DNA from: an uncultured Collinsella sp.
GTDB taxonomy: Bacteria > Actinomycetota > Coriobacteriia > Coriobacteriales > Coriobacteriaceae
DNA length: 64,000 nucleotides
Direction: 5' to 3'
Assembly: GCA_959602645.1 (NCBI GenBank)
Contig: CAUGTZ010000013.1
Span: 6,576-70,575 of the forward strand
The translations under genes and the position numbers were made by a program. Below are positions 42,218-51,533 of this stretch, in pieces; position 1 is the stretch's first letter; every line of letters begins with the position of its first letter. The notes under the pieces are model-generated. The model saw only the letters and a program-made list of their open reading frames with translations. It was not told the origin of the DNA and did not search any database.

Positions 42218-43471
42218 ATGGCGCAGGAACACGATCTGTTTGATGACATTATCGAGATCAGCAAGGGTTTCGACTTTCTTAAAAACCCGCTTGGCGGTGT
42301 GACCGACGCACTCGATCCGTCGGCGCCGCAGTGGAATCCTGCCGACTACAAGGAGCGTCCGCGCGGCAACACCATTCCATGCTTGACCTGCAAAAACGAA
42401 AAGAGCGGCTGCACCGCGTGCATGGACGTGTGCCCGGTCAACGCCATCGAGGTCGAGGAAGACGCCATCGAGATCCTCGATACCTGTCGCAAGTGCGGCC
42501 TGTGCGCCGCTGCCTGTCCGACCGAGGCGATCATCTCGCCGCGCCTGGCGCCCAAAAACCTGTATGACGACATCGTCTCTGCTGCTACGAGCCACGAGAC
42601 CGCCTACGTTACCTGCACGCGTGCCCTTAAGCGCATGCCGCGCGAGAACGAGGTTGTTGTCGCCTGTGTGGGCGATATTACGGCCGAGACCTGGTTCTCG
42701 GTGCTGGCCGATTATCCCAACGTGAGCGTGTACCTGCCGCTGGGCGTGTGCGATAAGTGCCGTAACACCGGTGGCGAGGATATCCTGGGCGAGGCCATTG
42801 CTACCGCCGAGGAGTGGGCGGGCACGGGCATGGGTCTGGAGGTCGATCCCAAGAGCCTCAAGTGCCATAAGCGCCGCGAGTACGAGCGCAAGGAGTACAT
42901 GGAAAAGATCGCCCGCACCACGGGTCTGACGGTGACCAAACTCAACCCGGCGACGGCGGCGCTGGCCTCGGTGACGCAGAAGTTGAAGGCCCATCGCCAT
43001 CAGATTACCCAGCTGGAGCGTACGCTCAACACCATGTGCGGCACCACGACGACCAAGCGTCGCCGTTCGCTCACGCACGGTCGACAGCTGGTGCTCTCAA
43101 CGCTGCAAAACCACCCCGAGCTTGCCCAAAACATGCAGGTGAGTACGCCGGAGTGCGACTTTGACAAGTGCACGTCGTGCGGCGAGTGCGTCAATGTATG
43201 TCCCACGTTCGCCTGCGATTTGGTGGGAAGCGGCCGCTTTGCGTTGGAGTCCACGTATTGTTTGGGCTGCGGTGCCTGTGTCAAGGTGTGCCCTGAGCAT
43301 GCGCTCAAGTTGGTTGAGCACGACGCGTCCAATCTGGTCGTCGTCGATCCCGAAGCCGAGGAAAAGGCCGCCCAGAAGGCGAAGGCCCACGAAGAAGCCC
43401 AGAAGGTCAAGGCCGAGGCAAAGGCCAAGCTCGATAAGATGCTCGACCAGGTTGAGAAGCTCGCGGACTAG
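42218..43471 (+). CDS. Multi-cluster 4Fe-4S ferredoxin-type protein
   Basis: 417 aa from ATG 42218 (GGGAGGGG upstream). There are two cluster-binding regions. The N-terminal one has CLTCKNEKSGCTACMDVCP and CRKCGLCAAACP (about 53-110). The C-terminal one has CDFDKCTSCGECVNVCP and CLGCGACVKVCP (about 310-370). Between them is an unfamiliar domain with its own cysteines (VTCTRALK, VVACVGDI, GVCDKC), and the protein ends in a long Lys/Ala/Glu coiled coil. It could carry electrons between redox enzymes. I do not know the family. It is a single gene between the dehydrogenases and ychF. Confidence 0.8.
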   Translation: MAQEHDLFDDIIEISKGFDFLKNPLGGVTDALDPSAPQWNPADYKERPRGNTIPCLTCKNEKSGCTACMDVCPVNAIEVEEDAIEILDTCRKCGLCAAACPTEAIISPRLAPKNLYDDIVSAATSHETAYVTCTRALKRMPRENEVVVACVGDITAETWFSVLADYPNVSVYLPLGVCDKCRNTGGEDILGEAIATAEEWAGTGMGLEVDPKSLKCHKRREYERKEYMEKIARTTGLTVTKLNPATAALASVTQKLKAHRHQITQLERTLNTMCGTTTTKRRRSLTHGRQLVLSTLQNHPELAQNMQVSTPECDFDKCTSCGECVNVCPTFACDLVGSGRFALESTYCLGCGACVKVCPEHALKLVEHDASNLVVVDPEAEEKAAQKAKAHEEAQKVKAEAKAKLDKMLDQVEKLAD

Positions 43472-43585
43472 CCAACGACCCCTATCTCTGCTTCATTCGT
43501 GCCGCCGTGGCGTCCGGGTTCGCCCAGATGCTGCGGCGGCGCTATACTTATGCAGTTTGAAATGCTTGTACCAAAAGGAGCTGTC

Positions 43586-44662
<1,077 letters not shown>

Positions 44663-44673
44663 GGACGACGCGC

Positions 44674-45057
44674 ATGTTTAAATATGGTAAAAAAGCCGGC
44701 TACATGGGTATTGCACTGCTCGTACTTGCGGTGATTCCGCTGGTGGTCGCAGCGTGTGTTATCCCCAACATTGGTCCCGAGGTGGCAACAAAGTTTAATG
44801 CCGCCGGCGAGGTGACGCGCTGGGGCAAGAGTTACGAGTTGCTGGCACTGCCGGTGCTCAATCTGCTGCTGAGCGTGGCGACGTACTTTACGGCAGGACG
44901 CCAGGCTAAAAACAATGATGACTCCGCCGCCATGGCGCGCATCGTGTGCGAGCGCTACCTGCGTAACGGTTGCATCACGGGTGTGTTCCTCAACGTGGTC
45001 AACGTTTACTTTATGTACTCGGCGATTACCGGAACGGGCTTTGGCTTTGGTTTCTAG
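44674..45057 (+). CDS. DUF1648-like small membrane protein
   Basis: 127 aa with three hydrophobic segments (about 11-30, 57-72 and 98-115). The stretch IPNIGPEVATKFNAAGEVTRWG fits the extracytoplasmic motif of DUF1648, as found at the start of SdpI-type immunity proteins, but the SdpI domain itself is missing. It starts 11 bases after ychF and may be co-transcribed. The function is unknown. Confidence 0.7.
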   Translation: MFKYGKKAGYMGIALLVLAVIPLVVAACVIPNIGPEVATKFNAAGEVTRWGKSYELLALPVLNLLLSVATYFTAGRQAKNNDDSAAMARIVCERYLRNGCITGVFLNVVNVYFMYSAITGTGFGFGF

Positions 45058-45066
45058 CCTGTCCTT

Positions 45067-45456
45067 TTAGGCAACGAGCCTGCACGCATATTCAATGGCT
45101 GCTGCGAGGCCGCCGCTCGATCGTGGTTTAAAGACCATATCGGCGGCGGCCTCGTTTTCGTATCCGGAGCCGCGGAGGGCGAGTGCGATACCGGCTTCTA
45201 AAAGGAGCGGCAGGCCGCGTTGGCTGGTTGCGATTACGGCAGCCTGATTGAGCGAGCAGCTGTGCGCTTGGCATTGGATGGCAAGTTCGCCTTGCGCCGG
45301 GCAAGGGACCAGAACGGCGGCGACGCGACTTGATAGTAATGCAAATGCTGTGCGCTCATCGGGCGAAAGGCATTCGGCTTCAACGACGACGAGCTTGGGC
45401 GGTGCGCTGTTTGTGCGAAGCGTGGCTCGGTACATGCGGACCGAAGAACCCGACAT
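45067..45456 (-). CDS. Hypothetical protein divergent from an XRE regulator
   Basis: 129 aa from ATG 45456 (CAGGAG seven bases upstream). It is mostly beta/alpha in appearance (PPKLVVVEAECLS; AAVLVPCPAQGELAIQC; GLPLLLEAGIALAL) with no membrane span. I do not recognise the family. It shares a 26-bp palindromic control site with a small XRE regulator gene transcribed the other way. That makes a regulated accessory function likely; a toxin-antitoxin pair is possible but unsupported. Confidence 0.6.
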   Translation of the reverse strand: MSGSSVRMYRATLRTNSAPPKLVVVEAECLSPDERTAFALLSSRVAAVLVPCPAQGELAIQCQAHSCSLNQAAVIATSQRGLPLLLEAGIALALRGSGYENEAAADMVFKPRSSGGLAAAIEYACRLVA

Positions 45457-45478
45457 AGAAAACTCCTGTGTATTCGGC

Positions 45479-45504
45479 AAAACGTAAACTATAGTTTACG
45501 TTTT
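45479..45504. promoter_or_regulatory. 26-bp perfect palindrome between divergent genes
   Basis: AAAACGTAAACTA followed by its exact reverse complement. The centre contains CTATAG, so each strand can offer TATAGT as a -10. It lies 22 bases before the minus-strand gene and 28 bases before the XRE gene, the place expected for an autoregulatory operator controlling both. Confidence 0.8.
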
Positions 45505-45532
45505 TGTTCAGCTCCATTTCAAACTCGGCTGC

Positions 45533-45751
45533 ATGGACGAACGTGCGAAACAGATTCTTGGCAGGCGGGTCGAAGAGACACGCAGGGACCTTGGTATCTC
45601 CAAGGTTGATTTTTGTGTGGCGACAGGAATCAGCCGACCCTACCTCGACCGAATCGAAGATGGGACGGCAAATTTCACGCTCAAGGTTCTATTTAAGATC
45701 GCGCCCGCACTCGGCATGACGGTGTCAGAGCTTCTCGAGGGGATCGAATAG
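45533..45751 (+). CDS. Small XRE-family HTH regulator
   Basis: 72 aa, a single cro/cI-like HTH: ISKVDFCVATGISRPYLDRIEDG is helices 2-3, followed by LKVLFKIAPALGMTVSELL. It probably dimerises on the 26-bp palindrome upstream. The ribosome-binding site is poor, so expression may be low. Confidence 0.85.
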   Translation: MDERAKQILGRRVEETRRDLGISKVDFCVATGISRPYLDRIEDGTANFTLKVLFKIAPALGMTVSELLEGIE

Positions 45752-45773
45752 GGGATACCCGTCGACAACTGAA

Positions 45774-46787
45774 TTACGCCATCGGGATGCGGTCGTGGTT
45801 GACTTGGCTGTAGAACAGGCGCTGAATCTCGGCCGCATCACGTGACTGGCCGAGTGCCCACATGGTTTTGGCCACGAGCGTCTCGGTGGTCATGTCGTCG
45901 CCGCGCAAAATGCCCGGATGATCGGCGTAGGCACGGCCGACCTCATAAACACCCAGGTCAAGGCCCTCTTCGGGGACCTGCGTGGTCATAACGACAGTGC
46001 GACCCGAATCGACCCAGCGGAAAATTGCCTCTTGGAACGACTCGCCCGACTCACCAAACTCGGGGATACCGCCAATGCCAAAGGTCTCCAGAATCACAGC
46101 GTCGTAGCTATCGGCAAGAGCGTCCAGGATACCCGGGTTCACGCCGGGTGTCAGCTTAAGGACAAATACGCGCGGGTCGATGCTGTCGTAGAAGCGAACC
46201 GGGTTCTCGTCCTGGTGAGTGCCGTGGAGTCCGTTGCGAACGATGCGGTCGTTGCGGATATAGGCAATGGGCGGATAGTTGACGCTAATGAACGCGTTAA
46301 AGCTCATGGTGCGCTGCTTGCGGGCGCGCGTGCCGGCAATGGCTACGCCGCCAAAGACAATCGAGACGTCGTGCGAATGCTCGTCGAGCGCATAGAGCAG
46401 GCTCTGGTACAGGTTGAGCTTGGCGTCGGTAAAGGGATTGCCCATGGGCTTTTGCGAGCCGGTGAGTACGATGGGCTTGGGGCTGTCCTGAATCAGATAG
46501 GAAAGCGCCGCCGCGGTGTAGCTCATGGTGTCGGTGCCGTGCAGAATCACGAAGCCGTCGTGGTCGGCATAACCCTCGACGATGACGTCGCGGATACGCA
46601 TCCAGTCGCTCGGACGCATATTGGTGCTGTCGATGTTCATGGGCTGCACGACGTCGAGCTCGCAGAGGCCCGAGATCTCGGGGACGCTCTGGGCGAGCTC
46701 CTCACCGGTCAGGGCGGGGGAGAGGCCGTTGCCGTCCTCGGTCGATGCGATGGTGCCGCCCGTGGCGATGAGAAGGATGCGCTTCAT
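45774..46787 (-). CDS. ansA: L-asparaginase (type I, cytoplasmic-like)
   Basis: 337 aa from ATG 46787; a longer open frame lacks support. Both catalytic threonine motifs are present: LLIATGGTIAST (about 5-16) and VILHGTDTMSYTA, with the Lys of LTGSQKPMG. There is no signal peptide, so it is cytoplasmic, hydrolysing asparagine to aspartate and ammonia. It stands alone, divergent from guaA. Confidence 0.93.
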   Translation of the reverse strand: MKRILLIATGGTIASTEDGNGLSPALTGEELAQSVPEISGLCELDVVQPMNIDSTNMRPSDWMRIRDVIVEGYADHDGFVILHGTDTMSYTAAALSYLIQDSPKPIVLTGSQKPMGNPFTDAKLNLYQSLLYALDEHSHDVSIVFGGVAIAGTRARKQRTMSFNAFISVNYPPIAYIRNDRIVRNGLHGTHQDENPVRFYDSIDPRVFVLKLTPGVNPGILDALADSYDAVILETFGIGGIPEFGESGESFQEAIFRWVDSGRTVVMTTQVPEEGLDLGVYEVGRAYADHPGILRGDDMTTETLVAKTMWALGQSRDAAEIQRLFYSQVNHDRIPMA

Positions 46788-47053
46788 GCTGGTATTCCTA
46801 TCGTATTTGCCGCCGCAGAGGCGGAGTCGTTCGGCAGTATTGTGGCACAGGGCGTCCAATGTTCAAACGTATTACATCATCTGTAACGTTTGGTAACACT
46901 TCAATTGCCGTCAAATAGGCCCCGGTCGTGCGTTTGCCGTGCGCTGATGGCTGCGAGGGACGAGAAACCCCGTATAACGTGTACACTATGTAAGCTGTTT
47001 TCGTTTATTCGCGCGGGTGGGCACAGGCTCCCCGCCAACAAGAGGGGGAAACC

Positions 47054-48652
47054 ATGGATCAAAAGGCTTCCGCAAAGGTCCTCGTACTCGACTTTGGTGC
47101 GCAGTACGGTCAGCTCATTGCCCGTCGCGTCCGCGACCTCAACGTGTATTCCGAGATCGTTCCCTGCGACATCTCGGCCGATGAGATTCGCGAAATGAAC
47201 GCCTCTGCGCTCATCCTCTCTGGCGGCCCGGCTTCTGTGTATGCCGAGGACGCTCCGTCCATCGATCCCGCCATCTTTGACCTGGGCCTTCCCGTTCTGG
47301 GCTTTTGCTACGGCCATCAGATCACGGCCGTGACGCTCGGCGGCAAGGTCGGTCACTCCGAGGTGGGCGAATACGGCCGCGCCACCATCACGCGTACGGC
47401 CGGCGCCAAGCTCTTTAACTCCACGCCTATGGAGCAGACCGTGTGGATGAGCCACCGCGACGCCGTGTCCGAGGTGCCCGAGGGCTTTACCGTTACCGCC
47501 AGCACCGACGTGTGCCCGGTTGCCGCCATGGAGTGCGTCGAGCGCAAGATCTTCACCACGCAGTTCCACCCCGAGGTCAAGCACTCCGAGTACGGTCAGC
47601 AGCTGCTGAGCAACTTTCTGTTTGAGATCTGCGGCCTGGAGCCCAACTGGAGCATGGATAACCTGGTCGAGACCATGACAGCCGAGTTCCGCGAGAAGGT
47701 CGGCGACGACCGCGTGATTCTGGCCCTGTCCGGCGGCGTCGACTCCTCCGTCGTGGCTGCGCTGGGCGCTCGCGCCGTGGGCAAGCAGATGACCTGCGTG
47801 TTCATCAACCACGGCCTGCTGCGCAAGGGCGAGCCCGAGCAGGTGGAGGAGGTCTTCACCAAGCAGTTCGATGTCGACTTTATCCACGTCCACGCCGAGG
47901 ACCGTTATGCCGAGCTTCTGGCCGGCGTGACCGAGCCCGAGGAGAAGCGCCGCATCATCGGCACGCAGTTCTGGAAAGAGTTCTTCGCGGTTGCTCAGCA
48001 GCTCGAGACCGATGGCAAGCCGGTCAAGTACCTGGCTCAGGGCACCATCTACCCCGACATCATCGAGTCCGGCGCTCGCAAGACGGGCGGCAAGACGGCC
48101 ACCATCAAGAGCCACCACAACCTGATTCCGTTCCCCGAGGGCGTGCACTTCGACCTTATCGAGCCGCTCGATCACTTCTTTAAGGACGAGGTCCGCGCGC
48201 TTGGCCTTGCGCTCGGCCTGCCGGGCCACATCGTGTTCCGCCAGCCCTTCCCGGGCCCGGGTCTGGCCATCCGCATCATCGGTGCGGTCGACAAGGAGAA
48301 GCTCGAGATCCTCAAGAACGCCGACGCTATCGTGCGCGAGGAGCTCGACGCCTACAACCAGCGCCTGTTTGAGCAGACCGGCGAGCGCAACTCCGAGCAC
48401 AGCTGCTGGCAGTATTTCGCGGTCCTGCCCGACATCAAGTCCGTCGGCGTTATGGGCGACGAGCGCACCTATCAGCGTCCGATCATCCTGCGTGCCGTCG
48501 AGTCCAGCGATGCCATGACCGCCGACTGGGCCAAGCTGCCCTATGACGTGCTGGCCCGCATTTCCGGCCGCATCGTGGCCGAGGTCCCCGGCGCCAACCG
48601 CGTGTGCTACGACATCACATCCAAGCCGCCCGCGACGATTGAGTGGGAGTAG
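47054..48652 (+). CDS. guaA: GMP synthase (glutamine-hydrolysing)
   Basis: 532 aa. The N-terminal class I amidotransferase has its catalytic Cys in LGFCYGHQIT and His/Glu in QFHPEV. The C-terminal ATP-pyrophosphatase has the P-loop LSGGVDSSVVA and the dimerisation domain ending CYDITSKPPATIEWE. It converts XMP to GMP. AGAGGGGG precedes the start. The 3' end (GAGTGGGAGTAG) is a known integration target for genomic islands, and an integrase-bearing island follows here. Confidence 0.97.
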   Translation: MDQKASAKVLVLDFGAQYGQLIARRVRDLNVYSEIVPCDISADEIREMNASALILSGGPASVYAEDAPSIDPAIFDLGLPVLGFCYGHQITAVTLGGKVGHSEVGEYGRATITRTAGAKLFNSTPMEQTVWMSHRDAVSEVPEGFTVTASTDVCPVAAMECVERKIFTTQFHPEVKHSEYGQQLLSNFLFEICGLEPNWSMDNLVETMTAEFREKVGDDRVILALSGGVDSSVVAALGARAVGKQMTCVFINHGLLRKGEPEQVEEVFTKQFDVDFIHVHAEDRYAELLAGVTEPEEKRRIIGTQFWKEFFAVAQQLETDGKPVKYLAQGTIYPDIIESGARKTGGKTATIKSHHNLIPFPEGVHFDLIEPLDHFFKDEVRALGLALGLPGHIVFRQPFPGPGLAIRIIGAVDKEKLEILKNADAIVREELDAYNQRLFEQTGERNSEHSCWQYFAVLPDIKSVGVMGDERTYQRPIILRAVESSDAMTADWAKLPYDVLARISGRIVAEVPGANRVCYDITSKPPATIEWE

Positions 48653-48766
48653 TCTGACAGGGTTCTGACCTGTATTTTTGAGTGCCGCACTGTGCTGCTG
48701 AGTTTCGTTTTGTACGAGAGTCACGGCAAAGCCGCCAGCGACATTGGTGAGTAAATCCGATTATCG

Positions 48767-48801
48767 AGCCTCTGTTCCCGCGTCGGAACGGAGGCTTTTT
48801 C
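48767..48801 (+). terminator. guaA terminator
   Basis: AGCCTCTGTTCC / GGAACGGAGGCT with one bulge and a TTTTT tail, 115 bases after the guaA stop. Confidence 0.8.
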
Positions 48802-48810
48802 TTTGGCTAT

Positions 48811-49181
48811 TTACTCCCTTTCACCTGCAATTTCGCGATTTACTCCCCGTGTTTCGAGACGGCAAGGCACGGGGCGGTATTCGGAGGAATGGGAGTAAGG
48901 ATTTATCCCGAGTGAGTAGACGCGCGATTTTTGTCCCCGAGAACGAAAAGGGGCCGTTTTAGGTCCTTTGAAACTCAAATCGAACTCAATAGGCCTTTTG
49001 ACGGTCTCTGTGCGGCGTTTTCCCAGGTCGTTAATGGGGAGTAAAGAATCTCACCGTCTCAAGGAAAGCGGGAGTAATCAGGGGAAATGCCGCGGGGTAC
49101 CGCCGTGTGCCGCCATGTAAGCCACCGCGTCATTTACTCCCCAGGTGCGCCGAAAATGCCTTTGCATGCAATGGGGAGTAA
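48811..49181. repeat. Seven GGGAGTAA/TTACTCCC boxes between guaA and the integrase module
   Basis: Exact boxes lie at 48811, 48840 and 49134 (TTACTCCC) and at 48891, 49037, 49070 and 49174 (GGGAGTAA). Several extend to ATTTACTCCCC, or AATGGGGAGTAAA on the other strand. Near-matches occur at 48747 and in the guaA stop region. The stretch to 49269 holds no credible gene. Multiple boxes in both orientations resemble integrase arm-type or excisionase sites; nested remnants of att sites are the alternative. Confidence 0.75.
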
Positions 49182-49269
49182 AAACTCAACATACGCAGGC
49201 GTGAGCGGCGCTCACCGCCTAGCTTGGCGTCCTGATTCGGTTGCGCTGGTTGCGAAATGCGGGGAGCCG

Positions 49270-49683
49270 CTACAGCGAGGCTTTCCAGTCCTCGTATTCG
49301 TCGGCGTCGATCTCGCCGTTCTCGAGCTGCGCGCGCTTCTCTGCCCACAGCTCGATCGCCGTCGCGGCTTTGGGCGCGTGCGGAGCCTTGGGGTTCAGGG
49401 AGAGGCCCGTGCCGTCGGCGGAGGGAACGATGCCGAACGAGTCCTCGAGCCGCACGAGCAGCGACATGAGGTCGCCCGCGGTCTCGACGCCATAGTCCTT
49501 GAGGGCGTTGACGGACACGCCGAGCGCCGCGGAGATGGACTCGAGCAGCTCGGGCTTGACGGCGCGGATGCCGCTCTCGTAGTGGCGCACGGCCCCCTCG
49601 GTCAGGCCGACGGCCTCGGCGAGTTGAGCCTGCGTCATGCCGCGCGACTTGCGGTACCGCCTTATGTTTTTGCCTACGGACAT
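49270..49683 (-). CDS. XRE-family repressor of the element
   Basis: 137 aa; GGAGGAGGG lies before the ATG. The N-terminal HTH is clear: IRRYRKSRGMTQAQLAEAV and GLTEGAVRHYESGI. The C-terminal half is acidic and of unknown fold. It is divergent from the excisionase-integrase genes across a region rich in GTACG inverted repeats. It most likely represses both directions and keeps the element integrated. Confidence 0.85.
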   Translation of the reverse strand: MSVGKNIRRYRKSRGMTQAQLAEAVGLTEGAVRHYESGIRAVKPELLESISAALGVSVNALKDYGVETAGDLMSLLVRLEDSFGIVPSADGTGLSLNPKAPHAPKAATAIELWAEKRAQLENGEIDADEYEDWKASL

Positions 49684-49714
49684 GCGCCCTCCTCCTGGAA
49701 TTACGTATCAGCAC

Positions 49715-49805
49715 ATCTTATCAGCGTACGTAAATGTACGCAATTCTATTGACAGTACAGATACGTACGTTTACTCTGAATCTGTAAACCGTACGTATTC
49801 GTACG
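49715..49805. promoter_or_regulatory. Divergent promoters with GTACG operators
   Basis: On plus: TTGACA (49749-49754), 17 bases, TACTCT (49772-49777). On minus: TTGCGT, 17 bases, TAAGAT (49743 down to 49715). Three GTACG inverted repeats overlap them: GCGTAC-N6-GTACGC (49724-49741), ACGTACGT (49763-49770) and CGTACGTATTCGTACG (49790-49805). This is a lambda-like switch layout with the XRE protein as the likely repressor. Confidence 0.8.
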
Positions 49806-49823
49806 CCATTGATTGGAGGAGCC

Positions 49824-50027
49824 ATGGACGAGAAGGTGGCGAAGACGCCGAGGCCGCACATGCTGGACGCCGACGAGGTCGCGGAGCTGCTGAGGATCAA
49901 GAAAGGCAGCGCCTACGAGGTGATCAGGAAGATAAACGCCGAGCAGGAGGCGCGCGGGCGCGTGGTTATCCGCGGACGCGTCCGGAGCGACGTCTTCGAC
50001 GCCCTGTACTTCCCGGAGGTGGACTGA
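49824..50027 (+). CDS. Excisionase-like HTH protein
   Basis: 67 aa from ATG 49824 (GGAGGAG upstream). It is a MerR/Xis-type winged helix: MLDADEVAELLRIKKGSAYEVI, then a wing with RGRVVIRGRVRSDVFDAL. The stop is one base before the integrase start. In such elements this protein directs excision or acts as a helix-turn-helix accessory factor; it is placed exactly where Tn916-like excisionases lie. Confidence 0.8.
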   Translation: MDEKVAKTPRPHMLDADEVAELLRIKKGSAYEVIRKINAEQEARGRVVIRGRVRSDVFDALYFPEVD

Positions 50028-50028
50028 C

Positions 50029-51099
50029 ATGCCCGTGTACAAGGATGGCAACAACGGCACGTTCTACGTGCAGTGCTACTACCGCGACGCCCGCGGCTCG
50101 AAGCGCCACAAGACGAAGCGCGGCTTCTCCTCCGAGGTGGAGGCCGCAGTGTGGGAGAGCCAGTTCAAGAGCCTTAACGGCGGGGCCATGGACATGACGT
50201 TCTCCGAGTTCGTCGAGGTGTACGCCTCCGAGGTGAAGCCGCGCGTACGCGAGCACACGTGGATCACCAAGGAGTACATCATCAACGACAAGCTCGTGCC
50301 GTTCTTCGGAGACATGCGCATGTGCGACGTGAGGCCGATCGACCTCATCAGGTGGCAAAACGAGCTCACCGAGCACCGGGACGCCGACGGGAAGCCCTGG
50401 GCGCCGACGTACCTGCGCACGGTGAACAACCAACTGAACGCCATCTTCAACCACGCCGAGCGCTACTACGGCCTCACCGACAACCCGGTGCGCAGGGTCG
50501 ACAAGATAGGCTCGAAGAAGGGCGGCGAGATGCAGTTCTGGACCAAGGACGAGTACCTGAGGTTCAGCGAGGCGGTCATGGACAAGCCGCTGTCGTTCCA
50601 CGCCTTCGAGCTGCTGTACTGGACGGGCATACGCTGCGGCGAGCTCCTGGCGCTCACGCCGTCCGACTTCATGCTGGATAGCTCGCGGCTGCGCATCAAC
50701 AAGTCGTACCAGAGCCTCCACGGCGTGGACACCGTGACCGACCCCAAGACGCCCAAGTCCGTGCGCACGATCGTCATGCCCGCCTTCCTTCGCGACGAGA
50801 TGGCGGACTTCATCGAGATGCGCGACGACGTCGCCCCCGACGAGCGCCTGTTCGCCGTGACCAAGCACTTCCTGGCCCACGAGATGGAGCGCGGGTGCAA
50901 GGCGTCGGGCGTGAAGCGCATCCGCATACACGACATACGCCACAGCCACGTGAGCCTGCTGATCGAGATGGGCTTCTCCGCGCTGGCCATCGCCGAGCGC
51001 ATGGGCCACGAGGCGGTGGACATCACCTACCGCTACGCGCACCTGTTCCCCACGAAGCAGGACGAGATGGCCGCCGCGCTCGATGGAGCGAGGGGGTAA
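50029..51099 (+). CDS. Tyrosine-type integrase
   Basis: 356 aa in three parts. An N-terminal AP2-like arm-binding fold (GTFYVQCYYRDARGSKRHKTKRGF) is followed by a SAM-like core-binding domain (TFSEFVEVYASEVKPRVRE to NAERYYGL). The catalytic domain has Arg in YWTGIRCGELLAL, HDIRHSH with His/Arg, GHEAVDI, and the nucleophile Tyr in YRYAHLF. All residues needed for strand exchange are visible, so it should be active. It would recombine att sites at guaA. Confidence 0.95.
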   Translation: MPVYKDGNNGTFYVQCYYRDARGSKRHKTKRGFSSEVEAAVWESQFKSLNGGAMDMTFSEFVEVYASEVKPRVREHTWITKEYIINDKLVPFFGDMRMCDVRPIDLIRWQNELTEHRDADGKPWAPTYLRTVNNQLNAIFNHAERYYGLTDNPVRRVDKIGSKKGGEMQFWTKDEYLRFSEAVMDKPLSFHAFELLYWTGIRCGELLALTPSDFMLDSSRLRINKSYQSLHGVDTVTDPKTPKSVRTIVMPAFLRDEMADFIEMRDDVAPDERLFAVTKHFLAHEMERGCKASGVKRIRIHDIRHSHVSLLIEMGFSALAIAERMGHEAVDITYRYAHLFPTKQDEMAAALDGARG

Positions 51100-51104
51100 G
51101 CAAG

Positions 51105-51530
51105 ATGCCGTGCGAGAACAGCGCCCGCAAGCGCAGCAAGACGATGGCGTTTCGCTGCACGCCCGAGGAGCACAAGCTCATATGCGAGATGGCAGCCTGG
51201 AGCGGCATGAGCAGGCAGGACTACATCATCGCCAAGCTCACCGATACCCAGGTCGAGGTGAGGCCCTCTGTAAGCGTGCAGAAGGCGTTGAAGGACTCGA
51301 TGGCGGAGTTGTCCAAGGAAGTACGGCTGGCGGCCTCCTACGGCGAGCTGAGCGAGTCCCTGCAGCAGAGGATCGAGCTCGTGATGAGGTTCTTCCTGGC
51401 GCTCGGCGAGGGGGTTGAGGCACCAGTGACGGAAGCGCCACCGCAAACCTCGCATTTGGAAGAGCCGACAACATCCGTCATGGATGCGGGCTCCGACACC
51501 GCAAGCATCTTCGAGATGGGGCGCATGTAA
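51105..51530 (+). CDS. RHH mobilization-like protein (MobC type)
   Basis: 141 aa from ATG 51105. The N-terminus (KRSKTMAFRCTPEEHKLICE and AAWSGMSRQDYIIAKL) is the RHH fold of plasmid mobilization/relaxosome proteins. The C-terminal part is Glu/Ser/Thr-rich and disordered. It follows the integrase by five bases and is convergent with the DUF262 gene. No relaxase gene is seen, so either it acts with a relaxase in trans or the mobilization module has been reduced. Confidence 0.65.
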   Translation: MPCENSARKRSKTMAFRCTPEEHKLICEMAAWSGMSRQDYIIAKLTDTQVEVRPSVSVQKALKDSMAELSKEVRLAASYGELSESLQQRIELVMRFFLALGEGVEAPVTEAPPQTSHLEEPTTSVMDAGSDTASIFEMGRM

Positions 51531-51533
51531 GGT

